Shown here in pieces: positions 1 through 7,752 of a stretch of 64,000 nt of DNA. Made by a program: the position numbers and the translations under genes. Under the pieces are notes generated by a model that ran no database searches, was not told the DNA's origin, and worked only from the letters and a program-made list of their open reading frames with translations. The stretch is from Amycolatopsis orientalis DSM 43388 (GTDB lineage Bacteria; Actinomycetota; Actinomycetes; Mycobacteriales; Pseudonocardiaceae): positions 62,001 to 126,000 of the forward strand of contig NZ_ASXG01000109.1 in assembly GCF_000411975.1 (NCBI RefSeq), given 5' to 3'. Within the stretch, counting starts at the first letter, position 1. The number at the start of each line of letters is the position of its first letter.

Positions 1-636
1 GGACAACGGGAGCGAGCCGAGCGAGCCGAGCGCGCGGTCGGCGAGCACCTGGATCGCGTTGCGCCCGAGATGCGGCGTGGACCCGTGCGCGGCCTTCCCC
101 GTCGCGGTGAGACGCAGCCACGTGGCCCCGCGATGCCCGAGCGAGACGCGGTTCTGCGTCGCTTCCGGCACCACGACGATCCGTGGGGTCAGCTCCAGCG
201 AGGGCGCCGCCTCGGCCGCACCCCGGCAGCCGATTTCTTCGTCGCTGGTGAGGAGGACCTGGGCGTCCGCGCCGGCTTCCGCGGCGTTGCGCAACGCTGC
301 CAAGGCGGCGACCAGTCCGCCCTTCATGTCGACGCTGCCGCGGCCGTGCAGGAACTTCTCGTCGACGTCCGCGGAGAACGGGGGCCGCTCCCACAGGTCG
401 GGGGAGCCGACCGGGACGGTGTCGAGGTGGCACACGAACAGCGCACCGTTTCTCGAACCGCTGCCGAGCAGTACCCACGGCCGGCCCGCGGTGGAGCGCT
501 GCAGCACGCGGACGCCCGCGGTGCCGGTGGCGTAGGAGACGGCCAGCTCCAGTGCCGCGGCCTGTGCGGCGTTGTCGCCGGAGGTGGTGTCCTGGCGCAC
601 CAGGGCGCGCAGCAGGTCGAGGGCTTCGCCGGTCAT
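1..636 (-). CDS. M20-family metallopeptidase / amidohydrolase, 3' part cut by window edge
   Basis: Reads leftward off the window edge; 212 residues are visible. The family (ArgE/DapE/carboxypeptidase G2 type) hydrolyses amide bonds of peptides or N-acyl amino acids with a dinuclear zinc centre in the cytoplasm. Visible ligand motifs are HLDTVPVG (His70, Asp72), GRGSVDMKGG (Asp103, the bridging Asp) and TSDEEIG (Glu133 base, Glu134). The ATG at 634-636 overlaps the stop of the LacI-type gene (ATGA), so the two are translationally coupled. The C-terminal half is outside the window, so substrate class cannot be judged. Confidence 0.9.
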   Translation of the reverse strand, partial: MTGEALDLLRALVRQDTTSGDNAAQAAALELAVSYATGTAGVRVLQRSTAGRPWVLLGSGSRNGALFVCHLDTVPVGSPDLWERPPFSADVDEKFLHGRGSVDMKGGLVAALAALRNAAEAGADAQVLLTSDEEIGCRGAAEAAPSLELTPRIVVVPEATQNRVSLGHRGATWLRLTATGKAAHGSTPHLGRNAIQVLADRALGSLGSLPLS

Positions 637-1622
637 GCGGAGTGCTCCCGGGTCGATTCGCGGACGACGAGCTGCATGGAAAGCACGTGGTCCGCGGGGC
701 TCTGGCCGGCCGCGAGCCGGGTGATTTCGTCGACCGCTTTGCGGGCCATCTGCTCGGTCGGCTGCGCGACGGTGGTCAGCCTCGGCGACGTCCATTCGCC
801 GAGGGTGATGCCGTCGCAGCCGATCACCGAGAGGTCGTCCGGCACCGAGACTCCGCCGCGGCGGGCCGCTTCGAGCAGGCCGACCGCGGCGATGTCGCTG
901 GCGGCGAACACGGCGGTCGGCGTCGCGTCGGCCCGCGCCATGTGCGCGAAGAAGTTCATGCCGAACGCCGAGCTGAACGTCCCGCGCACGATCATCGACT
1001 CGTTCACCTCGATCCCGTGCGCCTTCAGCGCCGCCCGGTACCCCGCTTCGCGCTGGTCGGCCGTGCGCAGCCCGGCCGGGCCGCCGACGTGGGCGATGAG
1101 CCGGTGGCCCTGGGAGATCAGGTGGGCGGTCGCCTGGTAGGCGCCGCCGAAGCTGTTCGCGGTGACGTGCGCGATCCGCGGCCCGGCGGCCTCGACGTAC
1201 TCGTCCAGGAAGACCACCGGGAAGTCGCCGGCCAGCCGGCTCGCGAAGGCCTCGTTGGTGCTGTTCATCCCCAGGTAGATCAGCCCGCCCACGTCCGGCA
1301 CCCGCATCAGCCGTTCGACGCTGGCGCGCTCCCGCGAGGGCGACGAGCCGGTGAGGGCGGTGTAGACGTCGATGCCGTCCTCCGCGGCGGCGTCGGCCAC
1401 CGCGTCCGCCAGCGTCGAGAAGTACGGGTTGTCCAGCGACGGCACCACCAGGCCGAGGCTGAGGCCGGTCACCTGTTTCTGCACGGGCGGATGCCCTTCG
1501 GCGGACAGCGCGGCGTCGATCCGCCGGGCCGTCTCGGCGGCGACGTTCAGCTCCCCCCGGACGTACCTCGACACCGTCGACACGGCCACCCCGGCCTCTC
1601 GGGCCACCTTCGCCAGCGACAT
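633..1622 (-). CDS. LacI-family transcriptional repressor
   Basis: 329 residues, the normal LacI/GalR length. An N-terminal helix-turn-helix (SLAKVAREAGVAVSTVSRYV, residues 2-21) and hinge are followed by a periplasmic-binding-protein-like effector domain with typical landmarks (LGLVVPSLDNPYFSTL; VIGCDGITLGEW). It is divergent from the four-gene operon starting at 1734 and coupled to the M20 peptidase downstream. A palindromic site lies between the divergent promoters, so it probably represses the operon, itself, or both. The effector is not predictable, but the operon contains a sugar kinase, so a sugar or nucleoside-like ligand is a reasonable guess. Confidence 0.93.
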   Translation of the reverse strand: MSLAKVAREAGVAVSTVSRYVRGELNVAAETARRIDAALSAEGHPPVQKQVTGLSLGLVVPSLDNPYFSTLADAVADAAAEDGIDVYTALTGSSPSRERASVERLMRVPDVGGLIYLGMNSTNEAFASRLAGDFPVVFLDEYVEAAGPRIAHVTANSFGGAYQATAHLISQGHRLIAHVGGPAGLRTADQREAGYRAALKAHGIEVNESMIVRGTFSSAFGMNFFAHMARADATPTAVFAASDIAAVGLLEAARRGGVSVPDDLSVIGCDGITLGEWTSPRLTTVAQPTEQMARKAVDEITRLAAGQSPADHVLSMQLVVRESTREHSA

Positions 1623-1644
1623 CCGGCTCCTCCCCGTTCGAGCG

Positions 1645-1674
1645 TTGACGGCGACTGCACCCGCATCCTATATT
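1645..1674 (+). promoter_or_regulatory. sigma-70-type promoter of the 1734-5382 operon
   Basis: TTGACG at 1645-1650 and TATATT at 1669-1674 are separated by 18 bp, very close to the vegetative sigma-70 consensus and rare in such GC-rich DNA. Transcription would start near 1681, just before the palindromic operator. A second TTGACG at 1673-1678 overlaps the -10 box and may belong to an alternative promoter. Confidence 0.65.
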
Positions 1675-1689
1675 GACGGCGTTGCGCTA

Positions 1690-1701
1690 TGTTGCGCAAC
1701 A
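1690..1701. promoter_or_regulatory. palindromic LacI-type operator TGTTGCGCAACA
   Basis: Perfect 12-bp palindrome with a central CG, the hallmark of LacI/GalR operators. It sits immediately downstream of the predicted start site of the operon. An extra half site (GTTGCGC, 1681-1687) precedes it. The position is ideal for repression by the divergent LacI-type protein. Confidence 0.65.
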
Positions 1702-1733
1702 CACGCTAAAGCTTTCGCCCGAAGGAGTCGTCG

Positions 1734-2486
1734 ATGGTCAAGGTCCTGCTAGCGGGGGAGTCGTGGGTCAGTGCGACCATCGACCACAAGGGATACGACC
1801 CGTTCGCGCACACCCAGGTGGAGATCGGGTGCGAGCGGCTGCTGGCGGCGCTGGCGGCGGAAGGGGTCGAGGTGACTCACCTGCGTTCGCACGACGTGGC
1901 CGAGAAATTCCCGCAGACGCTGGAAGAGCTCGCGGCCTACGACGTCGTGCTGCTCTCCGACGTCGGCTCCAACACGCTGCTGCTGCACCCGGACACGTTC
2001 ACCCGGGGCCGTCCGACGCCCAACCGGCTGAAGCTGCTGCGCGAATGGGTCCACGGCGGCGGCGGGCTGATGATGGCCGGCGGCTACCTGAGCTTCCAGG
2101 GCTTCGAGGGCAAGGCGAACTACCACCGGACGCCGATCGAGGAGATCCTCCCGGTCGACCTCGACCCGTTCGACGACCGCGTCGAGACCCCGGAAGGCGT
2201 CCGCGCCCGGGTCGTGCGGCCCGGCCACCCGGTGGTCGCCGGACTCGACCAGGAGTGGCCGATCCTGCTGGGCTACCAGCACACCACGCTGAAGCCGGAC
2301 GCCGAACTGCTGGCCACCGTCGAAGGCGACGTCATGCTCGCCGTGCGCCGGGTCGGCAAGGGCCGCACCCTCGCGTTCACCTCGGACATCTCCCCGCACT
2401 GGGCTCCGGAGGAGTTCATGGGCTGGGACGGCTACCGCAAGCTCTTCGCGCAGGCGCTGACCTGGCTCGCCGGACGCGAAAACTGA
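1734..2486 (+). CDS. glutamine amidotransferase-like (GATase1-like) protein
   Basis: 250 residues, resembling the class-I GATase-like proteins of carbohydrate operons (DUF1355/ThuA-like fold). Recognisable parts are an N-terminal beta strand (KVLLAGESWVS), the DVVLLSDVGSNTLLL strand, and a GGGGLMMAGGYLSFQG turn where true amidotransferases carry the nucleophilic Cys. No Cys is present there, so amidotransferase activity is unlikely. A GKGRTLAFTSDISPHW motif near the C-terminus is typical of the family. The start is supported by GAAGGAG at 1721-1727. First gene of the LacI-controlled operon. Confidence 0.7.
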   Translation: MVKVLLAGESWVSATIDHKGYDPFAHTQVEIGCERLLAALAAEGVEVTHLRSHDVAEKFPQTLEELAAYDVVLLSDVGSNTLLLHPDTFTRGRPTPNRLKLLREWVHGGGGLMMAGGYLSFQGFEGKANYHRTPIEEILPVDLDPFDDRVETPEGVRARVVRPGHPVVAGLDQEWPILLGYQHTTLKPDAELLATVEGDVMLAVRRVGKGRTLAFTSDISPHWAPEEFMGWDGYRKLFAQALTWLAGREN

Positions 2487-2517
2487 GCCGCGCGCACTCG
2501 GGATCAAGGAGGATTCG

Positions 2518-3513
2518 ATGAGTACGTCACCCACCCGCCGCGCGACCTCGGTGGTCGTCCTGACGATCGCGACCGTCTTCGCCGGAATGCTCGGCCCGTT
2601 GCAGTCTCTGGTCAACGGACATCTCGGCACCGCGCTCGGCGACGGCCACGCCGCCGCGCTGGTCTCGTTCGGCACCGGACTGGTGCTGATGCTGATCATC
2701 GTGCTGGCGCGCGCCCGCACGCGCACCGCGTTCTGCCGGCTGCCGGGTCAGCTGGTGCGCGGCGAGATCCCGCGATGGAACTTCTTCGCCGGGCTGTGCG
2801 GCGCGGTGATCGTGCTCTCCGAAGGCGTGACGGTGGGCTTCCTCGGGGTGGCGATCTTCCAGACCTCGCTGATCTCCGGCATGGTCATCTCCGGCGTGGT
2901 GTGCGACCGGCTGGGCATCGGCGTCCCGTTCAAGCAGGCGATGAGCGCGCCGCGCGTCGCCGGGGCGATCCTGGCCATCTGCGCCACAGTGCTGGTCGTT
3001 TCCCCGAACTGGTCGGCCCCGCACATGATCGCGCTGGCGATCATGCCGTTCGTCGGCGGCCTGCTCGCCGGCTGGCAGCCCGCGGGCAACTCCGAGATCG
3101 GCCTGCTGTCCGGCTCGATGTTCATCTCCATCACCTGGAACTTCCTCATCGGCTTCGCGGCGCTCGGCCTCGTGTACGTCGTGCGGATGGCGGTCTCGGG
3201 CGCGCACTTCGCGTTGCCGGGCACGTGGTGGATGTACTTCGGCGGCCCGCTCGGACTCCTGTCGATCGCGCTGATGGCCTTGCTGGTGCGCGGACTCGGG
3301 CTCCTCCTGCTGGGGCTGGCCTCCACCGCGGGCCAGCTCATCGGCTCGCTGCTGCTCGAGGTCGTCGCTCCCGCGGCGGGTTCCAGCCTGCACCTGGTCA
3401 CCGTCATCGGTGCTTTCGTCGCGCTGGCGGCCGCGGCGATCGCGATGATTCCGTCCCGGCACACCGCCGAACCCGCGGTCCTCGCCCAGCCGGCCGAGGT
3501 GCGCCGTGGCTGA
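2518..3513 (+). CDS. DMT-superfamily transporter, duplicated DUF606 (YdcZ) type
   Basis: 331 residues, almost entirely hydrophobic, with about ten membrane segments arranged as two similar halves. Each half begins with a GPLQSLVNGHLG / AGWQPAGNSEIG-type segment; in many species the halves are separate small proteins. It probably moves a small organic solute across the membrane. The start follows AAGGAGG; the stop overlaps the GTG of the next gene (3506). The substrate is unknown but presumably feeds the hydrolase and kinase that follow. Confidence 0.8.
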   Translation: MSTSPTRRATSVVVLTIATVFAGMLGPLQSLVNGHLGTALGDGHAAALVSFGTGLVLMLIIVLARARTRTAFCRLPGQLVRGEIPRWNFFAGLCGAVIVLSEGVTVGFLGVAIFQTSLISGMVISGVVCDRLGIGVPFKQAMSAPRVAGAILAICATVLVVSPNWSAPHMIALAIMPFVGGLLAGWQPAGNSEIGLLSGSMFISITWNFLIGFAALGLVYVVRMAVSGAHFALPGTWWMYFGGPLGLLSIALMALLVRGLGLLLLGLASTAGQLIGSLLLEVVAPAAGSSLHLVTVIGAFVALAAAAIAMIPSRHTAEPAVLAQPAEVRRG

Positions 3514-4540
3514 GGTGCGCGGCGTCCTCGGGGCGATCGACGCGGCCGACCTCGGGCTGGTGCTGCCGCACGAGCACCTCTTCAACGACCTGTCCTCCGC
3601 GGTCGCCGAACCTTCCTATGCCTCCACCCGGCGGCTCGTCGACGCGGAAGTGGGGCCGGGCTGGCAGTTCCTGCTTCGCCAGGATCCGTACTGCTGCGCC
3701 GACAACGTGGCCGCGAAGGACCACGCGAGCGTCGTGCGCGAGGTGACGGCGTTCGCCGAAGCCGGCGGCGGCACGGTGGTCGACGCGACCGGCAGCGCGG
3801 CGATCGGCCGGGACCCGCGAGCGCTGGCCGCGGTGGCCGAGGCGACCGGGGTCAACGTCATCATGGGGACCGGTGCGTACCTGGAGAAGTTCGAGGGCGA
3901 GCGCATCACCGCGGTGTCCGTCGACGAGCAGACCGCGCGCATTCTCTCGGAGCTGGACGAGGGCGTCGGCGAAACGGGAATCCGGGCCGGCGTCATCGGC
4001 GAGGTCGGGATCTCGCCGCTTTTCACCGACGGGGAACGGGCTTCGCTGCGGGCCGCGGCGCTCGCGCAGGCGGCGCGGCCGGACGTCGGGCTCAACATCC
4101 ATCTGCCGGGCTGGCAACGTCGCGGGCACGAGGTGCTCGACCTGGTGCTGGACGAATGCGGGGCGCGGCCGTCGAAAGTGGCGCTGGCGCACAGCGATCC
4201 GTCCGGCGACGACCCGGGTTACCAGCGCGAGCTTCTCGGACGCGGCGTGCTGCTGGAGTTCGACATGATCGGGCTCGACATTTCGTTCCCCGGCGAAGGC
4301 GTGGCCCCGACGGTTTCCCAGACCGCGCGGGTCGTGGCCCGGTGGGTGCGCGAGGGCTTCGGGGACCAGATCATGGTGTCGCACGACCTGTTCCTGAAAC
4401 AGATGTGGACGCACAACGGCGGGAACGGGCTCGTGTTCGTGCCGACGGTCTTCGCCGATCTGCTCGAAGCCGAAGGCGTCCCGGCCGATGCCGTCGCCCG
4501 GCTGATGCGGGACGTCCCGGCTCGATGGCTGACCGCATGA
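3506..4540 (+). CDS. phosphotriesterase-family metal-dependent hydrolase
   Basis: 344 residues, amidohydrolase-superfamily TIM barrel. Metal-ligand motifs appear in the expected order: HEHLFND (HxH) near the N-terminus, GEVGI (Glu/Lys bridge strand), NIHLPG, LAHSD and VSHDLFLK (final Asp). Bacterial relatives are mostly lactonases or sugar-phosphate lactonases rather than organophosphate hydrolases. GTG start overlapping the transporter stop; its own stop overlaps the kinase ATG (ATGA), so three genes are coupled. Inference: hydrolysis of an imported sugar lactone or ester before phosphorylation. Confidence 0.85.
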   Translation: MAEVRGVLGAIDAADLGLVLPHEHLFNDLSSAVAEPSYASTRRLVDAEVGPGWQFLLRQDPYCCADNVAAKDHASVVREVTAFAEAGGGTVVDATGSAAIGRDPRALAAVAEATGVNVIMGTGAYLEKFEGERITAVSVDEQTARILSELDEGVGETGIRAGVIGEVGISPLFTDGERASLRAAALAQAARPDVGLNIHLPGWQRRGHEVLDLVLDECGARPSKVALAHSDPSGDDPGYQRELLGRGVLLEFDMIGLDISFPGEGVAPTVSQTARVVARWVREGFGDQIMVSHDLFLKQMWTHNGGNGLVFVPTVFADLLEAEGVPADAVARLMRDVPARWLTA

Positions 4541-5382
4541 TCCCCTCGGTAGCAGTGGTCGCGTCGCTGAATGTCGACCACATCGTCCACGCTCCGCGCA
4601 TTCCGGAGCCAGGGGAGACCCTGATGGGTTTCTCCACGAGCCGGGAACTGGGCGGAAAAGGCGGCAACCAAGCGGTAGCCGCTGCCCGGCTCGGCGCGGA
4701 CGTGACCCACGTGCGACGGTCCCCGCTGCCCACCGGCCGGGCCGCGATCACCGTCGACGCGGAGGGCGTCAACTCGATCGTCGTCGTGGCCGGGGCGAAC
4801 GCGGACATCCCGGCAGCCGCGGCCGAAGCGGCGATCGGCGAATTGCCCGGCCTTCGGGTGGTCGTCGGCCAGCTGGAGGCGGCCGCGGACGCCACGGAAC
4901 GCGCCTTCGCGACTGCTCGCGAACGCGGCGTGCGGACAGTGCTCAACACCGCACCCGTCGACGAGGTGGCGGCGCACCTGCTGCCGCTGAGCGACGTGGT
5001 GGTGTCGAACGAGATCGAGTTCCGGCAACTCACCGGCCAGGATCCCTTCGACGACAAGGGTTTGCGCCGGGGAGGCGCCGAACTGTTCGCAGCGGGTTGC
5101 CGTTGGGTGATCGTGACGTTGGGGGCCGAGGGCTGCGTCGTCCTCGACCCGTCGTCGTCCGCGCGCGTTCCGGCGGTCGCGGTTCGAGCAGTGGACACCA
5201 CCGCGGCCGGGGATTCGTTCGTCGGCGCGCTTGCTGCCCGGCTCGCGGAGCTCCCGGGCGAGCCGACGACCGCGGATGTGGTGGCGGCCTGCGGGTTCGC
5301 GGCAAAGGTGGCCGCGGTCGTCGTGACGCGGCACGGGGCGCATCCCTCCCTGCCGACCTTGGCCGAGGTTCTCGAGGCGTGA
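4537..5382 (+). CDS. ribokinase-like PfkB sugar kinase with an internal deletion
   Basis: 281 residues. Landmarks of ribokinase are present: SLNVDHI (substrate Asn/Asp), GGKGGNQAVAAARLGAD, QLEAA (Glu equivalent to E143 of E. coli RbsK), a conserved NTAP and NE motif, and DTTAAGDSFVGALA with the catalytic Asp. After LGAD the chain jumps directly to VTHVRRSPLPTG, so about 28-30 residues are missing, including the usual GDD..G segment and following helix. The frame is intact. ATG at 4537 overlaps the previous stop; an in-frame ATG at 4525 is possible but less well placed. May be inactive or altered. Confidence 0.82.
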   Translation: MIPSVAVVASLNVDHIVHAPRIPEPGETLMGFSTSRELGGKGGNQAVAAARLGADVTHVRRSPLPTGRAAITVDAEGVNSIVVVAGANADIPAAAAEAAIGELPGLRVVVGQLEAAADATERAFATARERGVRTVLNTAPVDEVAAHLLPLSDVVVSNEIEFRQLTGQDPFDDKGLRRGGAELFAAGCRWVIVTLGAEGCVVLDPSSSARVPAVAVRAVDTTAAGDSFVGALAARLAELPGEPTTADVVAACGFAAKVAAVVVTRHGAHPSLPTLAEVLEA

Positions 5383-5691
5383 CCCGGGCGGCGGCGCCCC
5401 TCCCCGGATGCCGCCGCCGGAGTTCGGGCAGCACTCGCTGGAGAGGTCCGGACGGGGTGTTCGGCTGCGGCGCGGCAGGTCTTCGGCGAGGTGGACCGGC
5501 AGGCGTATCCCTTGTGCCAGAACGAGATCGGGTCATGGTGCGGCTGGTTGTCCGTTCCACGACCCGCCGCTGGTGCAGCCGTTCTCGGAGAAATCGGTGC
5601 AGGACACGGTCTTCGGGCCAACGCCCGGGTCGTCTGTCCTTGGCGTGAAGCGGGGTCGCCCCGCGCACGGGACGGCCCCGCTGGCTGGGGG
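5383..5691. other. convergent intergenic region, two hairpins, no convincing gene
   Basis: Between the kinase (rightward) and the S53 peptidase (leftward). It holds a 9-bp stem (GGCGGCGGC 5387-5395 with GCCGCCGCC 5410-5418) directly after the kinase stop. A small hairpin (GCGGGG 5650-5655 / CCCCGC 5659-5664) lies just past the peptidase stop. Neither has a T-tract; both could be GC-rich terminators. Reading frames here have no domain resemblance. Confidence 0.4.
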
Positions 5692-7614
5692 TCAGCTCAC
5701 GGTCAGCGCCGTGTCGTCGAGGCAGAAGGACGTCTGCAGGCTCGAGTCCTCGGTGCCGGTGAAGGTCAGCGTCACCGTCTGGCCGGCGAAGGCCGACATG
5801 TCAACGGTGTGCAGCTGATAGCCGGCCGCCTGGTTCAGGTTCGAGTACGTGGCGAGCGTGGTCGAACCGGCCTTGACGGTTAGCTTGTCGTAGGCCGTCG
5901 TGGTGGTGGTCTCGGCGGTGTCGACGTGCAGGTAGTAGCTCAGCGACGCGTGGCAGCCGGCCGGGATGGTCACCGACTGCGAGACGGTGTCGGTGTGCGT
6001 GCTGCCGTAGCCGTCGAGGTAGGCGAGGTAGCTGCCGCTGTGCGGGGCTTCGCCGCTGGACGACGTGCTGATCACTCCGCTGGACGCGGTCCACGGGCTG
6101 GTGCCGTTCTCGAAGCCGGGGTTGCCCATTTTCTGGCCGGAGCAGGTGCTGCCGCCGGTCGGGGCGATCGTCCAGCTGAACGTCGTGGAGCCGGTGGCGC
6201 CGGAGGAGTCCTTGGCGGTCGCGGTCACCGAGTACGTGCCCGCGGTGGTCGGCGTGCCGGAGATCAGGCCGCCGGAGCTGATCGACAGTCCGGCGGGCAG
6301 GCCGGTCGCGGTCCAGGTGTAGCCGCCGCTGCCGCCGGACGCGGACAGCTGCAGGCTCGCCGCGGTGCCGACGACGCCGTTCTGGCTGCCCGGGTTGTTC
6401 GCCGTGACGCCGCCGCTCGGGGCGCCCGCGCTGAACGCCGCGGTGCCGTTGGGCGTGCCGAGGCCGGTCGGGCCGTCCCAGCCGGGGCCGGCGTTGCACT
6501 GCACCGAGGACGAGCAGCTGCCGTTGCTGCCGGAGGTCACGTCGTTGAGGTTGCCGGTGTGCGAGTACGGGTAGGCGGCGGGGGTGTCGGACGCGCCGGG
6601 CGTGCCGGCGAGGGCATACACGGACGCGATGATCGGGGCGGAGGCGCTGGTGCCGCCGTACACGGCCCAGCCGCTGCCGCCGTAGGTCTGGTACACCGCG
6701 ACGCCGGTCTGCGGGTCGGCCACGGCCGAGACGTCGGCGACCGCGCGCTTGCCGCAGCCGGTCGTCACGTTCTGGAACGCGGGCTTGGTCACGTAGCCCG
6801 AGCAGCCGCTGCCCGCGCCGCTCCACGCGGTTTCGCCCCAGCCGCGCGCGCTGCTGTTGCGGGTCAGCGAGGTGCCGCCGACCGCGGTCACGTACTGCGA
6901 CGAGGCCGGGTAGCTGATGCCGTAGCCGTTGTCGCCGGTGCTCGCGGTGATCGCGACGCCCGGGTGGTGGAAGTAGCTGGAGTCGGAGGAGGGTTCGGTG
7001 CCGTCTTCGGCGCCGCCGTAGCTGTTGGAAACGTACTTCGCGCCCATCGACACCGCGGTGTTCACCCCGGTGCCGAGGTCGGCCATGCTCGGCTGGTTCG
7101 CTTCGACGAGCAGGATGTGGCAATTCGGGCAGATCGCCGAAACCATGTCGACGTCGAGCGAGATCTCGCCGGCCCAGCCGGAATCGGCGGCCGGAAGCGG
7201 GCTGGTCTGCCCGTTTTCGTTGACCTTTTTGAAGCAGCCGTTCGCGGTGGTGCAGGGCGGGAGCCCGTAGGTGGAGCGGTAGCTCGCGAGGTCCGATTCA
7301 GCGTTCGGGTCGTCGTTGGAGTCGACGATGGCCACCGTGGCCGCGGAACTGCCCGAGGCGGTGAGGTTGTAGGCGGAGCGCAGGTCCGTCGGGCCGAACC
7401 CGCTGGGCAGCGCGCCCGGGGAGAGCATCGCGCGCATGGTGTCGGTCTGGCGCTCGGCGAAACACGTGACCATGCCGGGCTTCGGGTTCTCGGCGCAGAC
7501 GCGGGCGGTCGGATGCGCCGCGGCGGGCGCGGCCACGGCGGGCAGTGCCGGGGCGGTCAAGGCCAAGGCCGCGAAACCGGCCATGGCAAGGATTCTTCGG
7601 GCTGAACGGGACAC
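5692..7614 (-). CDS. secreted S53 (sedolisin/pseudomonalisin-like) serine-carboxyl peptidase with Ig-like and C-terminal binding domains
   Basis: 640 residues from a GTG at 7612-7614 preceded by GGGAGG. Residues 1-29 form a signal peptide (Arg-rich start, hydrophobic stretch, AxA cleavage site). The peptidase domain spans about 60-390: GEISLDVDM supplies Glu150 and Asp154, TGDNGYG the oxyanion Asp228, and GGTSASAP Ser323. A putative Ig-like domain (GLPAGLSI...GTPTTAGTYSVT) follows at about 395-480. A C-terminal NPGFENG-type jelly-roll common on actinomycete exoenzymes ends the protein. The long propeptide of classical sedolisins is missing; only about 45 residues separate the signal peptide from the catalytic domain. 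Extracellular protein degradation is the likely role. Confidence 0.9.
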   Translation of the reverse strand: MSRSARRILAMAGFAALALTAPALPAVAAPAAAHPTARVCAENPKPGMVTCFAERQTDTMRAMLSPGALPSGFGPTDLRSAYNLTASGSSAATVAIVDSNDDPNAESDLASYRSTYGLPPCTTANGCFKKVNENGQTSPLPAADSGWAGEISLDVDMVSAICPNCHILLVEANQPSMADLGTGVNTAVSMGAKYVSNSYGGAEDGTEPSSDSSYFHHPGVAITASTGDNGYGISYPASSQYVTAVGGTSLTRNSSARGWGETAWSGAGSGCSGYVTKPAFQNVTTGCGKRAVADVSAVADPQTGVAVYQTYGGSGWAVYGGTSASAPIIASVYALAGTPGASDTPAAYPYSHTGNLNDVTSGSNGSCSSSVQCNAGPGWDGPTGLGTPNGTAAFSAGAPSGGVTANNPGSQNGVVGTAASLQLSASGGSGGYTWTATGLPAGLSISSGGLISGTPTTAGTYSVTATAKDSSGATGSTTFSWTIAPTGGSTCSGQKMGNPGFENGTSPWTASSGVISTSSSGEAPHSGSYLAYLDGYGSTHTDTVSQSVTIPAGCHASLSYYLHVDTAETTTTTAYDKLTVKAGSTTLATYSNLNQAAGYQLHTVDMSAFAGQTVTLTFTGTEDSSLQTSFCLDDTALTVS

Positions 7615-7752
7615 GATCCCTCCCAGGGAATTTCCTGCGAACGGCGTCGGGCCATTCGGTGCCCCGTTGTCTACAGTTCGTTCAGCCCTGGCGGTGACGC
7701 GCTGGTGCCAGTGGCGCAATGGTGTCGGCCAGCCCGGTGGAGGTGCCTCCGA

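Noticed and set aside
4525..4536. Upstream ATG for the ribokinase
   Set aside because: In frame, but the ATG at 4537 overlaps the preceding stop in the ATGA arrangement used throughout this operon.
5500..5645. Possible small Cys-rich peptide on the minus strand (TVSCTDFSENGCTSGGSW)
   Set aside because: The frame is short, has no start with a ribosome binding site, and would need a frameshift to continue; kept as unexplained sequence.
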